64,000 nt of DNA from Manduca sexta (taxonomy: Eukaryota > Arthropoda > Insecta > Lepidoptera > Sphingidae): contig NC_051141.1 of NCBI RefSeq assembly GCF_014839805.1, positions 12,222,777 through 12,286,776 of the forward strand, given 5' to 3'. A program made the position numbers and the translations under genes. Below, one piece after another: positions 47,768 through 60,380 of this stretch. Below the pieces are notes generated by a model, which saw only the letters and a list, made by a program, of their open reading frames with translations, ran no database searches and had not been told where the DNA came from. Within the stretch, counting starts at the first letter, position 1, and each line of letters starts with the position of its first letter.

Positions 47768-48290
47768 AAATAAAATATTCAATATTACTAATATTATGAA
47801 TATCACACTATGTGAATATGTATGGATGTTTGTTAGAAGTAGGTAAACATCAAACTTAAACTATTGAACGGATTTATAAAACTAACTTTGTCCGCGGCTA
47901 TATCCGCGCGAAAAAAGATTTTCCAGGATAAATTGGCTTTAAAACTCAGAAGTAATGTAGCTTCTTATTTATGAAAGAAATTTCAAAGGCGATTCAGTAG
48001 TTCCAGAGCCTACTTAACAAACCTACAAATTCACAATTTTTCCTCTTTATATTAATATAGATTTGGCATACAGATAGATAATCTGAACTAACATACAGCC
48101 TATTTTCTATCCTGGGAAAGTGTATGATGAAACTTTTATTCAGGGAAAGGTTTTATTTTTCTGCCATTACGCCACTGCTGGACTCCGGTCTTCCCAAAGC
48201 TCATTATAAAGAGAATGATACTCGATTATATTTTGTATCTTTAATTTGGATTCAAAAAATATTTACAGGGCACCCACTTATGTATCTCTA
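47768..48290 (+). repeat. Dispersed repeat interrupted by a Helitron
   Basis: The left part includes ATGTATGGATGTTTGTTAGA and AACTATTGAACGGATTTATA. The right part continues TTTGGCATACAGATAGATAA and TATCCTGGGAAAGTGTATGA. These are adjoining pieces of one common lepidopteran repeat, split by 47882-48061. The outer bounds are approximate. Confidence 0.55.
47882..48061 (-). mobile_element. Short Helitron, nested (180 bp)
   Basis: The minus strand starts TCTATATTAATATAAAGAGG, and the 3' end has a hairpin GCGCGGATATAGCCGCGGAC followed by AAAG and TTAG (CTAG with one change). It sits between A (47881) and T (48062). It restores the surrounding repeat when removed. Confidence 0.7.
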
Positions 48291-49059
48291 ATTATATAAA
48301 ACTAATAAAGATATGTTGTATGTGTTGCTTTACGAATTGACACATATTTTATTTGTCAAAGTAATACCGCCCGTATTGGAATCCTTTGCCTTTTATTATT
48401 ACTAATCATCGTCATAATTATAATCATCATCGGCCACAGGAGGTCCTCAATAAATCCTCTAAAGATTTCCAAATCGACATTTTTGAATAAATGTAAAACA
48501 ATTTAGCCGGGCTTGCAGCCGAAAAAGGTTTGCGAATTACTAACGATTGAATCTTTAAAACCCATTTCATATGAGTAATAGATGTCACAACGACCCCGTA
48601 TCAGGGCAAGAAAAGTCGGATTAAACTGCGCAATTCTGGTTTTTACCGTGGGCTCTCATCGCGCAATTTAAACTTTTGCTTAGATACCAAAGTTTTGTTT
48701 GGTTTACGTTTCATACCGCGCAACTGCAGCGATGTGGTTGAGTTTATTTACCGACGAATTCACGCGCGGGTGGGGGTTGTTACTTAATTTTTTAATGCCT
48801 CTATATTAATAAATGAATGTAATAGTGAAACCTGCATAAAAATTTACAGGTACAATGTTTCTACGTGCTCGCTGAACAAACAGATGTTAATGCTTTATAT
48901 ACACTGTATTATATACGACTAGAAATAATTTATTACAAAAGTTAAATGATAAAAATAATAGCATTTCGCGTGCGTTAGACAATATGGCTGTAAAAAGTTT
49001 TTGCTATCGCAGACGTAATTAAAAAAATTGCGGTGGACTATAACATCGTACGGCTGCTT
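48291..49059. other. Noncoding stretch, nothing recognised
   Basis: No exon or repeat end identified. Confidence 0.5.
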
Positions 49060-49330
49060 TAAAATTTTGAATAGGTAAGTCTAGTTACTAAGTCTGCTAC
49101 TCGCCTGTGTTCGTATATGGATAGAAAGTGAAACTTTTTACATTGATCTATATAATCTGCTGAATACATTTTATGGACTTTAAGCTTAAACTGGATGAAA
49201 CGTAGAAATCGTTTTTGAACCCGCTGAATTCTGTCGATATAAATTTTATAATTTGAATTTCACACATGCGATGCGTATTCTGAGTGAGTACGGACAAACG
49301 AACTGTAAAGTAACTCTGATAAAATTGTTT
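49060..49330 (-). pseudogene. Jockey-like LINE, C-terminal RT-domain fragment
   Basis: The minus strand has one long readable frame: LLYSSFVRTHSEYASHV, then (a stop for W) NSNYKIYIDRIQRVQKRFLR, FIQFKLKVHKMYSADYIDQC, KKFHFLSIYEHRRVADLVTR. It is the conserved segment after the RT domain in Jockey-type LINEs (SLVRSHLEYAS...IERIQRKFLR). One TGA replaces the tryptophan codon; otherwise the frame is well preserved. There are no other parts of the element next to it. Confidence 0.75.
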
Positions 49331-50469
49331 GAGAAAGTCCCCTATATTACAATGATGACAATTATTATAGGCCGAGTTACTCTCACATGACCTTTTGTTC
49401 TTTGTTATAATAATATTTATGAATAATATTATGCTGAGTCATTACATATTGACAGTTCATGAATTTCAATGTGAAACAATTACAGAGAATACACTGGGAA
49501 TATCTCAAATACCCTGGACATTGTCGCAGTGCTAAAAACTAATTAAATTCTACAAGCGCTGTGCTGCGGATTGCATTTTCTTTCCTACATACCTTTTACT
49601 CATTTAACGATTAAAATTGAAGCTTGAAACATGGGTGGATCCATAAATATGTAATTCTGAGCCACAGCCTGGACCATCGAAGCAAACTCCATTAGAGTAG
49701 CTAGCTATTAAGTGATTAAAAATATTAAGATGTCGAGGATTACCATATAAGCAAGATGTCCGTGGACTAGGCCTACTGGGGATACCACGTAAAAAAAACA
49801 CGCCTTCAGACTCTACCTCATAGGTGGCGGGGAAAAGAAATAATTAGGAATTAATAAGTATAGTTGTACGAATTAAACAAAAATTTTGAAAGATATATTT
49901 TCAATAAAAATAAATCAAAAATAAGTTACAACATTTCGTTTCGACCGGATTCTCATGAGCATTGACGAACCCGGTTAATTTTGGAGCGCTGTAACAGAGT
50001 TTTAAAGGAATGAAATTTAAAAAAAATATTGGGAAAAATTTTCCTCTAAAGGTCATCTACAACATTATTCTGAAGTATTTTTTTGTGAAATGTATAAAAA
50101 AAAGTTATAGAGCAAAAAAGTTTTTTTTTATAAATAATTTCTCTCTTTTTTGCTTATAACTTATTTAATATTTAATTTAGGGCATAAAGTTATATAAACA
50201 TATTTATAGGCAAAATAATTTGCTACAAATTATGACTTTACAATTTTTTTGTAAATTTTCCGAGATATCGCAAAAAAAGTGTTTTCACATCTTTTTCCAT
50301 GATGGCGGCCGGGGGACAAAGGTGGCCACTCCATAAACTTGAGGTTAAGCTTCTATTGACCCCCACACATGTCCCAAAAATAAAATTGCGTCCTCTAAAA
50401 AATGCAAAGCTCATCTAACATTTCAATGGGCTAATTAAGTAATCTATGTGTGCGATGATGCGACGTTTT
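49331..50469. other. Noncoding stretch, AT-rich
   Basis: No gene. The portion 49930-50450 (TTTCGACCGGATTCTCATGA, CGCTGTAACAGAG, long A/T runs) may belong to the repeat that follows, but I cannot set its boundary. Confidence 0.4.
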
Positions 50470-50735
50470 TGAAAGACAAGTGCAGTATAGGTGCCGTATT
50501 TACATCTTTTTACTAAAATATCATTGACATAAACGGTAATATTTGTTGATCGCATTTATAAGTTATAAGTTTGTTTATTACAGCTAAAAGAGACCGTAGA
50601 CTCATGTATTTGATAATAAATTTCAACTTGATACCTCTACGCGTTCCCTAAAGAAGGGTCTTGACAGACTGACAGACGAGCTATAAAGTCATCCTATAAG
50701 GGTTCCATTTGAGGTATAGAACCCTAAAAACCAAC
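50470..50735 (+). repeat. Dispersed repeat (CAGACAGAC / GAACCCTAAAA family), copy 1
   Basis: Shared with 56870-57090: ATTTCAACTTGATACCTCTA, CGCGTTCCCTAAAGAAGGGT, GACAGACTGACAGACGAGC, then GGTTCCATTTGAGGTATAGA and ACCCTAAAAA at the end. It is very common in lepidopteran genomes; the class is unclear. Confidence 0.65.
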
Positions 50736-51669
50736 AAAAAGTACTCAAGTACGATTAATTACAACATCGGATAGAGTAAAAAAATTACAACAAAGGTACT
50801 TGCTTCGGCAGTACATATACTAAAATTGGAATGATACTAGTACTACTCTCAACACAAAGAGTACTTTCTAGTTTCTACTTACAAAAATAAGTCTTCCATC
50901 ATACTTACATAACCCGTAGTGGCCATGTTGAACTTCTTGAAAATCCGTCGTTATTAACAAGTCTAAAGCAATTACTACATAGTACATACCACCCTTGGAT
51001 TCCTAAGCCCGCACCAAACCATCGTCGATAGTACCATCCACGTTCCGTTACGTACTGAGGATTAAGTTTACAAAGGCGCATACGAGAATATTGGTGCAAG
51101 AAATTCTATTTGTATTTTAATATGATTGATGGCATGAAGGGAATCCATGAATAAACGTGTATTTTGCAGATTTATCATACCGAGCAGCATAAAAGCATTT
51201 GTAGTTAAAATATTCTTTGTACAGACAATTTGTAATATTACTTTATTAGATTTGCAAGTGCCGCTGTTAATTTTCCGATGGACACCAATTTATATAATAA
51301 AAATATATTTCGCTGTTTGAAACCATAAAAATTAAATCCGAGTTCAATGAAAACTATAATTATTTATAACATTTATTCCGGTTTCTTAAAATATTACCCG
51401 AGAACCAAGAAATATTAAAAATCTAGCCTTTTTGATTTGTTTATGTGTAGCATTTTTCTAGAGTATCTAGGTTTTATTTCGAAAAACTTAATTCCCAGAC
51501 ATCTACGACATAATATTATCATTATAATTTTGGAAGCGGTGATAACTGAGAGCCTAGTTGGGAGTGGAATGGATTGCCGCGACGAATGTTCGAAGTTCAA
51601 ACCCTAAGAGCACACACCTCTGACTTTTCAAAAATTAAGTGTATTTTCTTTATGAATTATCGCTTGCTT
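50736..51669. other. Noncoding stretch, nothing recognised
   Basis: Short ORFs only. Confidence 0.5.
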
Positions 51670-51843
51670 CGACGCTGAAGGAAAACATCGTTTAAAAACA
51701 ACCTGCATACCTGAAAAGTTCTCTATAGGAATTTTGAAGGTGTGTGAAGTCTACAAACCCGCACTAGGCCAGCGTGGCGAACTAAGGCCTAATCCCTCTC
51801 AGTAGTAGAGGAATCCCGTGTCCATCAGTGGGACAGTATATTA
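51670..51843 (-). repeat. LINE 3' tail, minus strand
   Basis: Reverse-complement relative of 8691-8960: AGTTCTCTATAGGAATTTTG, AAGGTGTGTGAAGTCTACAA, CCCGCACTAGGCCAGCGTGG, TCTCAGTAGTAGAGGAATCC. It is better preserved than the first copy. Confidence 0.8.
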
Positions 51844-53079
51844 GCTGCCATATATTAGCTGCCACATAATATATCGGCCATTTCATAGATTCTCTCGAAT
51901 GCGGTACCTAAGAGTTGAGTGGCATTCCTGTAATTACTATTTGAACATAAGGTTGGATTTATTAGGTATTAAGCGAGTAATTTCATTACAATACTTATTC
52001 AACACCTGTGTTCTAATTTCTCATTACACGTGCATTTACCTCGTCGTCTAAATAATTATTATGCGGTTACCTTTCAGCGTGGGGCTGATTGGTACTGTTT
52101 TAGTTTGCAACATGCTAATGAATATTACTACAGCATAACTAAGGTTAAATTATAACCGTTGCTTATGAAGTGACTGGCTTATATAAACTTCAACGACGAT
52201 TTCGATTTTAGAGGAATATAGTTAACATGTTTCAGTAAACAAAGGCAATAGCTCACGGCTATCCGTTTGAATTCAGCGAGCCTCTCATATACCGAACGCT
52301 TTATACTATTACTGCTCGAGTTTTTTCCAGCTTTCACGTTCTATAACAGTCAATTGAGGGGGGGGTGGGGGAATCCTCATGCCAATACAACGTAACTATC
52401 GTTCGAACTGGGTTCGCCAATTAGACTGTATTGGTAATTTGGTACAGTCCACTGCTCACGGTACTAAGCAATTACACGCTTTTCGATCTGTAAGGTTATC
52501 AACTGGACAAATCGCATATTCGTAGAGTTTGATATTCAATCATTATATTTGTAGAGTTGGTTCGTTAGAAGCGCAAGCCTGACTAGCATTCAAATACTGC
52601 ACGAAATAAGGATTTTCAGACTCTTATGGCGTCTTGACAATGCTAAAACCTCTCAAATACTTGTAATGGCGCGCCGAAGTGTTTGGCTCGACTTCGAAGC
52701 CCCCACTTAAAAGTTACGAACTAAGAACTTTTGCTCCGCAGATAACGTACAAATTTGGGAAATAAAAACAATAATGCGGAACAAAATGATCTGGAATTCT
52801 TTCATTGTAAACTTGTTCTAACAATATCCCGAATAGGGTTTCGGGATACTTTATATATCCCCATATAAAGTACCTAATTGCCGTGAAATAAAATACCTAG
52901 GTAGATGCCATTGAAGGTGCTGAGTGTGAATGAAAACGTAAATGTTTGTTAGAAGTGAAGACGTAAAACGCTAAAATTAGAATAAGATGTTATTTATCTC
53001 GGAATATCCATTCTGTCTCTCAGTGACGAAGCGTCGATATAACCCGATTCCTAGCGCTTCCCTTTTAAGCTTATTTATA
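51844..53079. other. Noncoding stretch, nothing recognised
   Basis: Contains a small hairpin at about 52848-52873 (TACTTTATAT / ATATAAAGTA) and a G-run at 52359-52371. No gene seen. Confidence 0.5.
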
Positions 53080-53242
53080 TAGCAACCAGGGCACCCACCT
53101 AGTGTCAGGTGTGTTTCGTCCCATGATGCGATAAACGTCGGGCCTATCGCCATATCGGGCACAAATTCTAGAACCTGAGCTGATACCGAGCAGAAAAACT
53201 GAAATATCACTTTACCCGACCCGGGATTCGAATCTAGGACAC
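53080..53242 (-). repeat. tRNA-derived SINE, minus strand, head-truncated
   Basis: Includes the body (AGCAACCAGGGCACCCACCT, TTCGTCCCATGATGCGATAA, TATCGCCATATCGGGCACAA) and the complement of the B box, GGATTCGAATC at about 53224. The A-box end is missing. Confidence 0.75.
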
Positions 53243-53609
53243 AATCCTTTGATTGAAGTATATTATACATTGGTAAATTCTTAGCATTATATCAAAACAA
53301 ACTTTCCATGTATTGAAAAAGCTATATCGCGTTTTAAATAATTAAGTGAGCCTACATTAAAATTCAAAATCTTAAATAATTTATAAATCACGCCATTCAA
53401 ACGTTCTGAATGCGTGCTCAATGTGATGAATAAATAATGTAAGGAGAAAACACGTAACACAAAGTGTTTTATGCTCTCTATATCCATGTTTACAATATGG
53501 CGTGCATTCACTGGCGGATTCGAGAATAAAGCAGCTATGTTGAAGGTCGGAGAAGTATGCCCGATATCACTACCGGATGTAGGTCACATAAATTTCTAAT
53601 GAGTTTTTA

Positions 53610-53960
53610 AAATAAATTCAGTGAAGCGAAAAATGTATTTAAAGTTTTTTTAGGATATAGTTTTCCGGGATAAAAGACCCGCGATATATTTTCCTAGGAT
53701 AGAAAGCAGCCTAGGTCCTTCCCAGGGTCTTAAACTGTCTGTTTACCAAATTTCATCGAAATCCTTTGGTTAGTTTTTGAGTTGATCGCATTCAAACAGG
53801 TAGGCAAGTAGGGCAGAGGATTATATTTTAACATATTTATATTTATTAAAACTTTTTAAGACAAACAATGTCGTCATACATAATTGTTGCGTAACTGTAA
53901 CCGTTAAAGCAGCCCACGCTGCGGAAGCTCTCATAAGAAATATTTTTTCCCCGATTAATG
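53610..53960 (-). mobile_element. Helitron family A, truncated
   Basis: It shares with 23853-24190 the words GTTTTCCGGGATAAAAG or a near variant, CCCAGGGTCTTAAACTGTCT, TTAGTTTTTGAGTTGATCGC and CGCTGCGGAAGCTCTCA. Both the CTAG end and the 5' TC end are missing or unrecognisable. Confidence 0.65.
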
Positions 53961-54452
53961 ATTATCCGTATAAATATTTCCTTCTAAAACCCGTATCAAC
54001 TTAAATAAACCGTTTACAGAACTATAAACAGCACGTGACGCGGGATTGTGTAATTCGACATTAAAAACCTATTTAAACATCATATACCTAAGGTACCCTC
54101 GAATAAAAAGGCAGCGCGAGGCTTACATACTTCCGTCTCTCACTGGTTTATATTCCAATAACATCCCTTCTTATATTTTATCCTTCTTTACATGCAAGTT
54201 ACAAGACAACGAGAACTTAGAAGAAGACACGAAGAATATTGATAAATGGCTTGCGGCTTAGGGAATTTCCCGTGCACCTGGTCACGTGATGCCTTGAAAA
54301 ATAAATACAATAATTTGAACGTATCCTATCGTATCCTTATCTGTTCTGCGTTTTTATTCGGCTGCTAATCGATTTTCGAATAATACACTGTATTCTGTAT
54401 GCCAAATAAACCTTTCTTTCTAATATATACAAAACCTGAAAGAGTTAAACTG
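53961..54452. other. Noncoding stretch, nothing recognised
   Basis: A 71-codon ORF (54046-54261) has no recognised content. Confidence 0.45.
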
Positions 54453-54608
54453 GGGGCTTATTTCATATGACAGGGTAAGCTCATAACACGGCCGTGTTGA
54501 ATTATCTTCGCAAAATTAGCATGTTATGGTATTCTGTACGCGAATTTTGATTGTTACGTGCCTGTAACCCAGTGTTAAAACTACGTGTGGCATAGATACT
54601 AAGGCCCC
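54453..54608. mobile_element. GGCCTTATTC-type MITE, uninterrupted copy (156 bp)
   Basis: It starts GGGGCTTATTTCATATGACA, with AACACGGCCGTGTT inside, then GGTATTCTGTACGCGAATTT, TTACGTGCCTGTAAC, and ends ACTAAGGCCCC. It is the intact relative of the second shell of the nest at 41119-44579. Confidence 0.75.
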
Positions 54609-56109
54609 AAAACGGGTCGTAAACAGACATGACTTTGTTATAAATTAAAATAGGCTTTGTGGAGGTTGATTTACGAACGATTTAAAGAAAGTCGTGCTAC
54701 ATCAATATGCCTGTTTAAAAACCGAATCAATTTCTTTACAAAACAGACGGCAACACCTCCTCTTGCATTTTAAATATATTTTTCTTCAAAAGTATATAAG
54801 TTATGACAATTGACACATATCTATGCTTATATTCTCAACACACGTCGAGGCAGGTGCGAGTACAACAGCCTCAGAATAACAGCGCAATTTTGATTAATGT
54901 TTCGTACTCCACAATAGGAAGTTTATACTGTACCAATATAAATCTATGTTTCGACTTTTGACCGTGATTTAGAACTGTACTAAATATCTTTAAAATTAGG
55001 CTTGTAATAACAGCAATTTAGTTTTAAATGAACCAAATTAAATCTATGTTGGAATGTCGATCAAAAATGTGTTCAAGGAAAATAGGGTTGTACACATAAC
55101 ACTAATATTCTGCCTAACCCCCTATCAAACTCTTCTTACTGATAATGTTTTTTTTTTAAATATTATTCTGAGAATAAGATCTTACAGAGTAGTACAGTGG
55201 TTGAGAGTGAAATAAACTACGTTGTTTATGAAAATGTATATAGAGTCATTGTTCACATCTGCATGCATTGTATTCAAAAGACACGAGTCTCAAGTAGCAT
55301 AATATGCTAAAGAAACTAATCGTTCTCCTCCTAACTGACCATTCTTTTGGCCAACATAGTAATATTAACAGTAACTAAAAATAATTTTTAACTAGGTAAC
55401 CTACAATCAATATTTTCGATAAAATTAAAAAAGGTCTTACCTACTAATATTTCGTATCAACTTTTGTGCCACTGGTATTCTTACCTTTATCATCAAAAAT
55501 AGACGCCCTATAATTTGATGCCTGAAATTCAGTCGCTAACATTATGTACAATGCTAATAGATAAGAATGATAATGCCAGTTATCAATGAAACAAGTTGTC
55601 TATAAATTATATTGTCTACCTTAAATAGCGTTTCTATTGAATAGCCTGATCACGGATAAATTACCGATCATCGGCTATTGGATTGCATGCCCTACTAAAT
55701 ACAGACCATGTCGCGAGTCTAGTTGATTACCTAGGATTAACGTGGTTGCCAAACATCGCTCTGCTTTTGCCCACACACTCGGCAAAGCATGAAAGCATGA
55801 AACGCTTCAAATTGCCCACTGAATGACATATGAGCCAAGGCTTGTTTGCAGTAATTAATTCGAAAATACATACACTTGAATAGATTGACATACTTGTTAA
55901 ACCTACTGAGCTGCATCCACCAAAATCGCAGTATTGTGGTCATGCATTATTCAATTTTGTCCTGTTTGGGATGCTACCGCTTACGGCACGGTACGCTTTG
56001 ATTGGACCTTAGTCCAATCAATGGAAATGATTCAATAAGTTCTAGGAAATCGGTTTATGTCAGTTTTATTATGAAATACCTAATGCTCAGGCTCGGGGGC
56101 ATCTAAAGA
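54609..56109. other. Noncoding stretch, nothing recognised
   Basis: AT-rich; no gene or clear repeat ends. Confidence 0.5.
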
Positions 56110-56310
56110 ACTCCGCTATGGCATCGCCCGCCTGCCGTATGAAGCGACTAATTGGGGCTTAGAAAGAGATGTAGGGTGAGGCGACCTGGTATAATGCTCG
56201 CTGGAATAATGCTATACTCCTGAGTGTCGATATTGGGCCATAAGATCGGAAACCAACACAATGGTTCCACTCACCCCTCAAATGGTGGTAGAGACAATGC
56301 GTTTTTTTCC
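56110..56310 (+). repeat. R1-like LINE 3' UTR fragment
   Basis: Related to 27471-27890: ATGCTCGCTGGAATAATGCT, ATACTCCTGAG, GGGCCATAAGATCGG, and a run like AAATGGTGGTAG near the end. There is no coding part. Confidence 0.65.
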
Positions 56311-56869
56311 AGAAAATAAAGTTATGTTCGTCATCCAAGTTGGGTTTAATTTTGTAACTCTGAAGTCTATTTTCATAATTCAACAACTTAATATTTTCAG
56401 CCTATTTTTCTTATATTTTCTATTAATTAAATCATTTATTGTCAACGCGCACCCGCTTATGGGCCATGAAGATAATAAACTTATGTAAATGAGAACTCTG
56501 TTAGTGTCACTGCCGTTCTAATTGCATTTGCCAATGTCTCGAGTAAAACTATTGTGAATGCTTGAAACATTTCTAGATATTAATCATTTAAAATAATAAA
56601 ACTCCGTCTAAGTTTGAAATGACATAAAATGTTGCATATTTTTCCAAAAAATCATATCATAATCTGCTATCAATGAGCCACTTATAAGACAACTTCTGTT
56701 TTGCACCAAAAGGGCTAAGAACAACTGAACGTCTCAACAAGTTTCGTGATATTGTAAAACCAAATTACCTACATTATTGGACCGATTTGAACGAACATTT
56801 TTGACATGCTTACAAATGAGTTATTTTGATTGGTTTACGCTCGGCATTGAATTGAAGATTGAGATTGGG
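56311..56869. other. Noncoding stretch, nothing recognised
   Basis: No features seen. Confidence 0.5.
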
Positions 56870-57090
56870 ATCGTTTATTGAAAACGGCTGTTAAACATTC
56901 ATATCTTTTGATCGCATTGATATACTAGGTTGCTATTTTCACAGCAGAAAGACACCATAGACCCGAATATTTTATTTAAATTCCAATTTGATACCTTCAG
57001 GCGTCCCTGAGAAAAAGGGTCTAAATAGTTAGACAGACAGACCAATAACAAACTGATCCTGTAAGGAGTCCTTTTGAGGTACAGAGCTAA
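56870..57090 (+). repeat. Dispersed repeat (CAGACAGAC / GAACCCTAAAA family), copy 2
   Basis: TTTGATCGCATTGATATACT, ATTCCAATTTGATACCTTCA, GCGTCCCTGAGAAAAAGGGT, AGACAGACAGACC and CCTTTTGAGGTACAGAG match copy 1 at 50470-50735 in order and orientation. Confidence 0.65.
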
Positions 57091-58676
57091 GGACTAAAAG
57101 TAATAATGATATAAAAATAAAGATTTGTCGGTTTCATCGCCCTAATCTCTAAACTTCTGGAGCTGTAACTAAGATGCCTTTTTACAATATAATAAATTGT
57201 ATAAAAATTACATATCCTAAGGATAAGTGGCAAAGGGGGAAATTTCCGAAAGGCAACCCGACACATAAGCACTAATATGCATAAATGCAGCCTGTAAATC
57301 GTTATAATGATCATTAGATTTCACATAAATTACGAAAAGGAAATCGACAGGAATCGGGTATATGGGCCCTCGCCACTACTAGCGATAGACTTATAGTGAG
57401 GATATGTCATTCCTATAGTTTATTTTTTGTTTCCTATTAGAATTTTCGAAAATTCTGTCACAATTTTCTTTCTATTAAAAATGCCCAGCAACCTAGTTAC
57501 ACGATTTGGGGTTTTTAGAAAGATACGCATGAAATGAGCTCTTAAGTTTCTTTAGACGGACGTGTTCACAATTATTTAGTTGTACTATAGTACAGTGTAA
57601 TAACACTACATAAAAGCAAAAGCGTGACAATATAGCGCAGACGCCAAAATACCCTACATCGTAATTCTCTGTTGTAATGGCAGTAATAAAGTATAGTAAT
57701 GAATTATTTACCGGGTAGCGCTGGCTACTACAACAGTAGTGTTTGTTGCCAGTTACTGTAGTTAACGCCTGTTGGGGGGATTTAAACGAATAAATTAACT
57801 AACTGTGGAGCGTAATAAGTTAATAATATAGTTACCTGATTTTGCACTTCTTATGGAACTCACCCGCATATTGAATTATATCTTAGACCATTCTGGTCTG
57901 AGAGATTCATGCTATGAATATATATACTTAATTGCAAAAAGCAAAAATTGGTCGGCCCTGTGAGCGCGGTAGGTCCCACTGACATAAAACAGATTAGAAA
58001 GGGATATTTTGTTTTAGTAAATCTATATTGTCCAAATCTTCATTCCCCATCGATGTAGAACTTATCATTATAATTTTGAAGTGAATATCATTATAATTTT
58101 GGAAATTGTTTTATATTTCGACATCTTCAAAAATATTATTTTTATGTTGGTACTAACGTTATATATATATGTTATAACTAGGGACGCTAAACTGAAGGCA
58201 ACTATAATAGTACCACTATCTTATGAAAAAAGTTGTTATATACATCACGTTTCGAATGCCACCATGCGGTGTGAGATATTCGCAGTACAAACTATCTCCC
58301 CGCCCTATCTAATCGCTATTAAGTAATTTTCTTTGTCAAGTTTAAGCTCAACCAGGCATTGCATCTAACATTCTAAATAATTATGGGTACCTATTTAAAG
58401 GCGGTAGTTAGGGGCGATCACTAACTATTATTTATTTAGCGTCAGGAAACATACTTACTCGTTTTTCTGTCTAAACTATAAAAAATGACTCGACGTAAGA
58501 TAAACGAATGGGACGGCACGTATTGCAACCAAAATTGCTTTATAATTCCAACGTCAGATTGCAGGTAGCCGTACATGAAAAATTTGATAGCACAAATCAG
58601 ATTTCGGCATATCCGTAGGCTTTCGCTACCTCGTGTGACGTGATTAATATGGCGCAGATTACACTCGACGGACGCT
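57091..58676. other. Noncoding stretch, nothing recognised
   Basis: Short ORFs only, all AT-rich. Confidence 0.5.
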
Positions 58677-58718
58677 GATTTTTACCTGTTGCAACCACTG
58701 TTGCAACAGGTAAAAATC
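58677..58718. repeat. Perfect 19-bp hairpin
   Basis: The arms 58677-58695 and 58700-58718 are exact complements (GATTTTTACCTGTTGCAAC) around the loop CACT. Confidence 0.9.
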
Positions 58719-59290
58719 CGTATTTATTTTTATGAACCTACATGATAAGCCATTTTTTTAAGTTTTGTTTAACTATGTTATATGAATTGATTAATAGACA
58801 GTTACGCCCGTGGCTCGCGATAAATAATATCGTATGAACCCAGGCAGGTGAAAGTTAGTCGTGGTCTTATTATTTCTGTACCCCCTTATGTGGAGCCTTT
58901 TTAACCCTTCTAAACCGAATTAACGCGCAGATCATCGTCAGGATTTTAAGTAATAAAAATAAAACTAAAGCCTTTTGAGTGAGGGCAAGAACGGCTAATA
59001 AAATCACACAAAAGAAATAGCTGACATAACTGCTAAAATGAAAACTGAAGTCAATAACCATTGGCACTCCATGAAAATATGTCATGGTGAAGTACGAAAC
59101 AAGGGTGGGACAAATTAGCTGACGCGGTTAATTTCTAAGAGGTAAATCTCTCATATACAAATGTATTCGTCTATGCGTTATAACGTATAGACGAAGACGA
59201 AGACGGCTTATAGGCCGATAACTATGTATCAATTATTATTAATTAAGTATAGGTGCCAAGATTTTCGGGTTTACAAGATACCTTTTGATT
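58719..59290. other. Noncoding stretch with one imperfect palindrome
   Basis: 59169-59194 (CGTCTATGCGTTATAACG, TATAGACG) is palindromic with one mismatch. The 71-codon hydrophobic minus-strand ORF at 58870-59085 is unsupported. Confidence 0.5.
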
Positions 59291-59320
59291 TGAAAAGTAA
59301 TATGTACATATTACTTTTCA
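59291..59320. repeat. Perfect 30-bp palindrome
   Basis: TGAAAAGTAATATGT followed directly by its exact complement, with no loop. Confidence 0.9.
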
Positions 59321-60055
59321 GGTGCTATCTTCCAACAATCATATTTACGCCCCAATGAACCTACCGGCATTTTAAAACGTATTTTTATATTTAATCCGAT
59401 TTCCAATAGTTTAATCCCCCTTTCCGGGGCCAGGCATTGGATTGATATTTTATTTTTTGTGCAATATAAATTCAAATTATTTGCGCATGAATGATTACTG
59501 CAGACGTGATTTTACAACAATGTAATATTAGCATAGGCCTGCGAGGACAAATAAACATTTACAAAATAAACACTAACAATAACTACTTATTCTTCTTTAA
59601 ACCCCGACTTATCTCATTTACCTATAATGATTTTTTCGTTCTCTGGTAACATTTTAGTTTAATAACTTTGTTGTCGGTAAGATTATATTTGTTGACTTCT
59701 GACCTACTTTGACATAATAAGTATCAACACTATTTAGATCATTGAGCAAATAACAGGTTTAATAAAAGTTATTTTTATATCATTAGGCATCTAGAATTAT
59801 CTCTCAACTTATGTTCATTTTCGATCATCTGGTTTATACAGTTGTTATATTTGTGGCCTATGATTTGTCGCAGTACTTGCAAATAGGTAATAATCCATTA
59901 TTCATTGCTAAGCTTCTCTTTATAAGTGTGAGTCATGAAAAGGTAATAAAAAATAGAACGGATTTACCTAAATTAAAAAGTAATACTTTATGCGTTTCAT
60001 ACAATTAAGTTATTGCTCTTCAGTTTTGTTTCTAGTATCACTACAGTTTCTTATT
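59321..60055. other. Noncoding stretch, nothing recognised
   Basis: No features seen. Confidence 0.5.
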
Positions 60056-60380
60056 AACCGACTTCAAACAAAGTAGGAGGTTATCATTATTATTATGGTA
60101 TATTCGACGTGATTTTTTTTTATTTTTGTTACCTCAGAACTCGCTCATTTATGAACCGATTTGGTAAATTCTTTTTTATTCGAAAGAATTTCTCTCTAGA
60201 TTGGTCCCATAATTTTTTTTTAACATCTCTTCGGTAGTTTGGTTTTAAAATTAAAAAACTAAAATAATTATGTCGTCTAACTAGCAATTTTAATTAGACA
60301 CCGACTCCAAAATTGGTGTCCAATATATAATTGTTATGTGAAATTATTTTTTGGTTTTGAGTGGTTTTTGAAGACGGTTT
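60056..60380. mobile_element. MITE-like repeat with AACCGACTTCAAA ends
   Basis: It begins AACCGACTTCAAACAAAGTA, GGAGGTTATC and continues with TTACCTCAGAACTC and GAACCGATTTGG, all known words of a very common lepidopteran repeat. It ends TTTTTGAAGACGGTTT, an imperfect inverted copy of the start. About 325 bp, no ORF. Confidence 0.65.
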
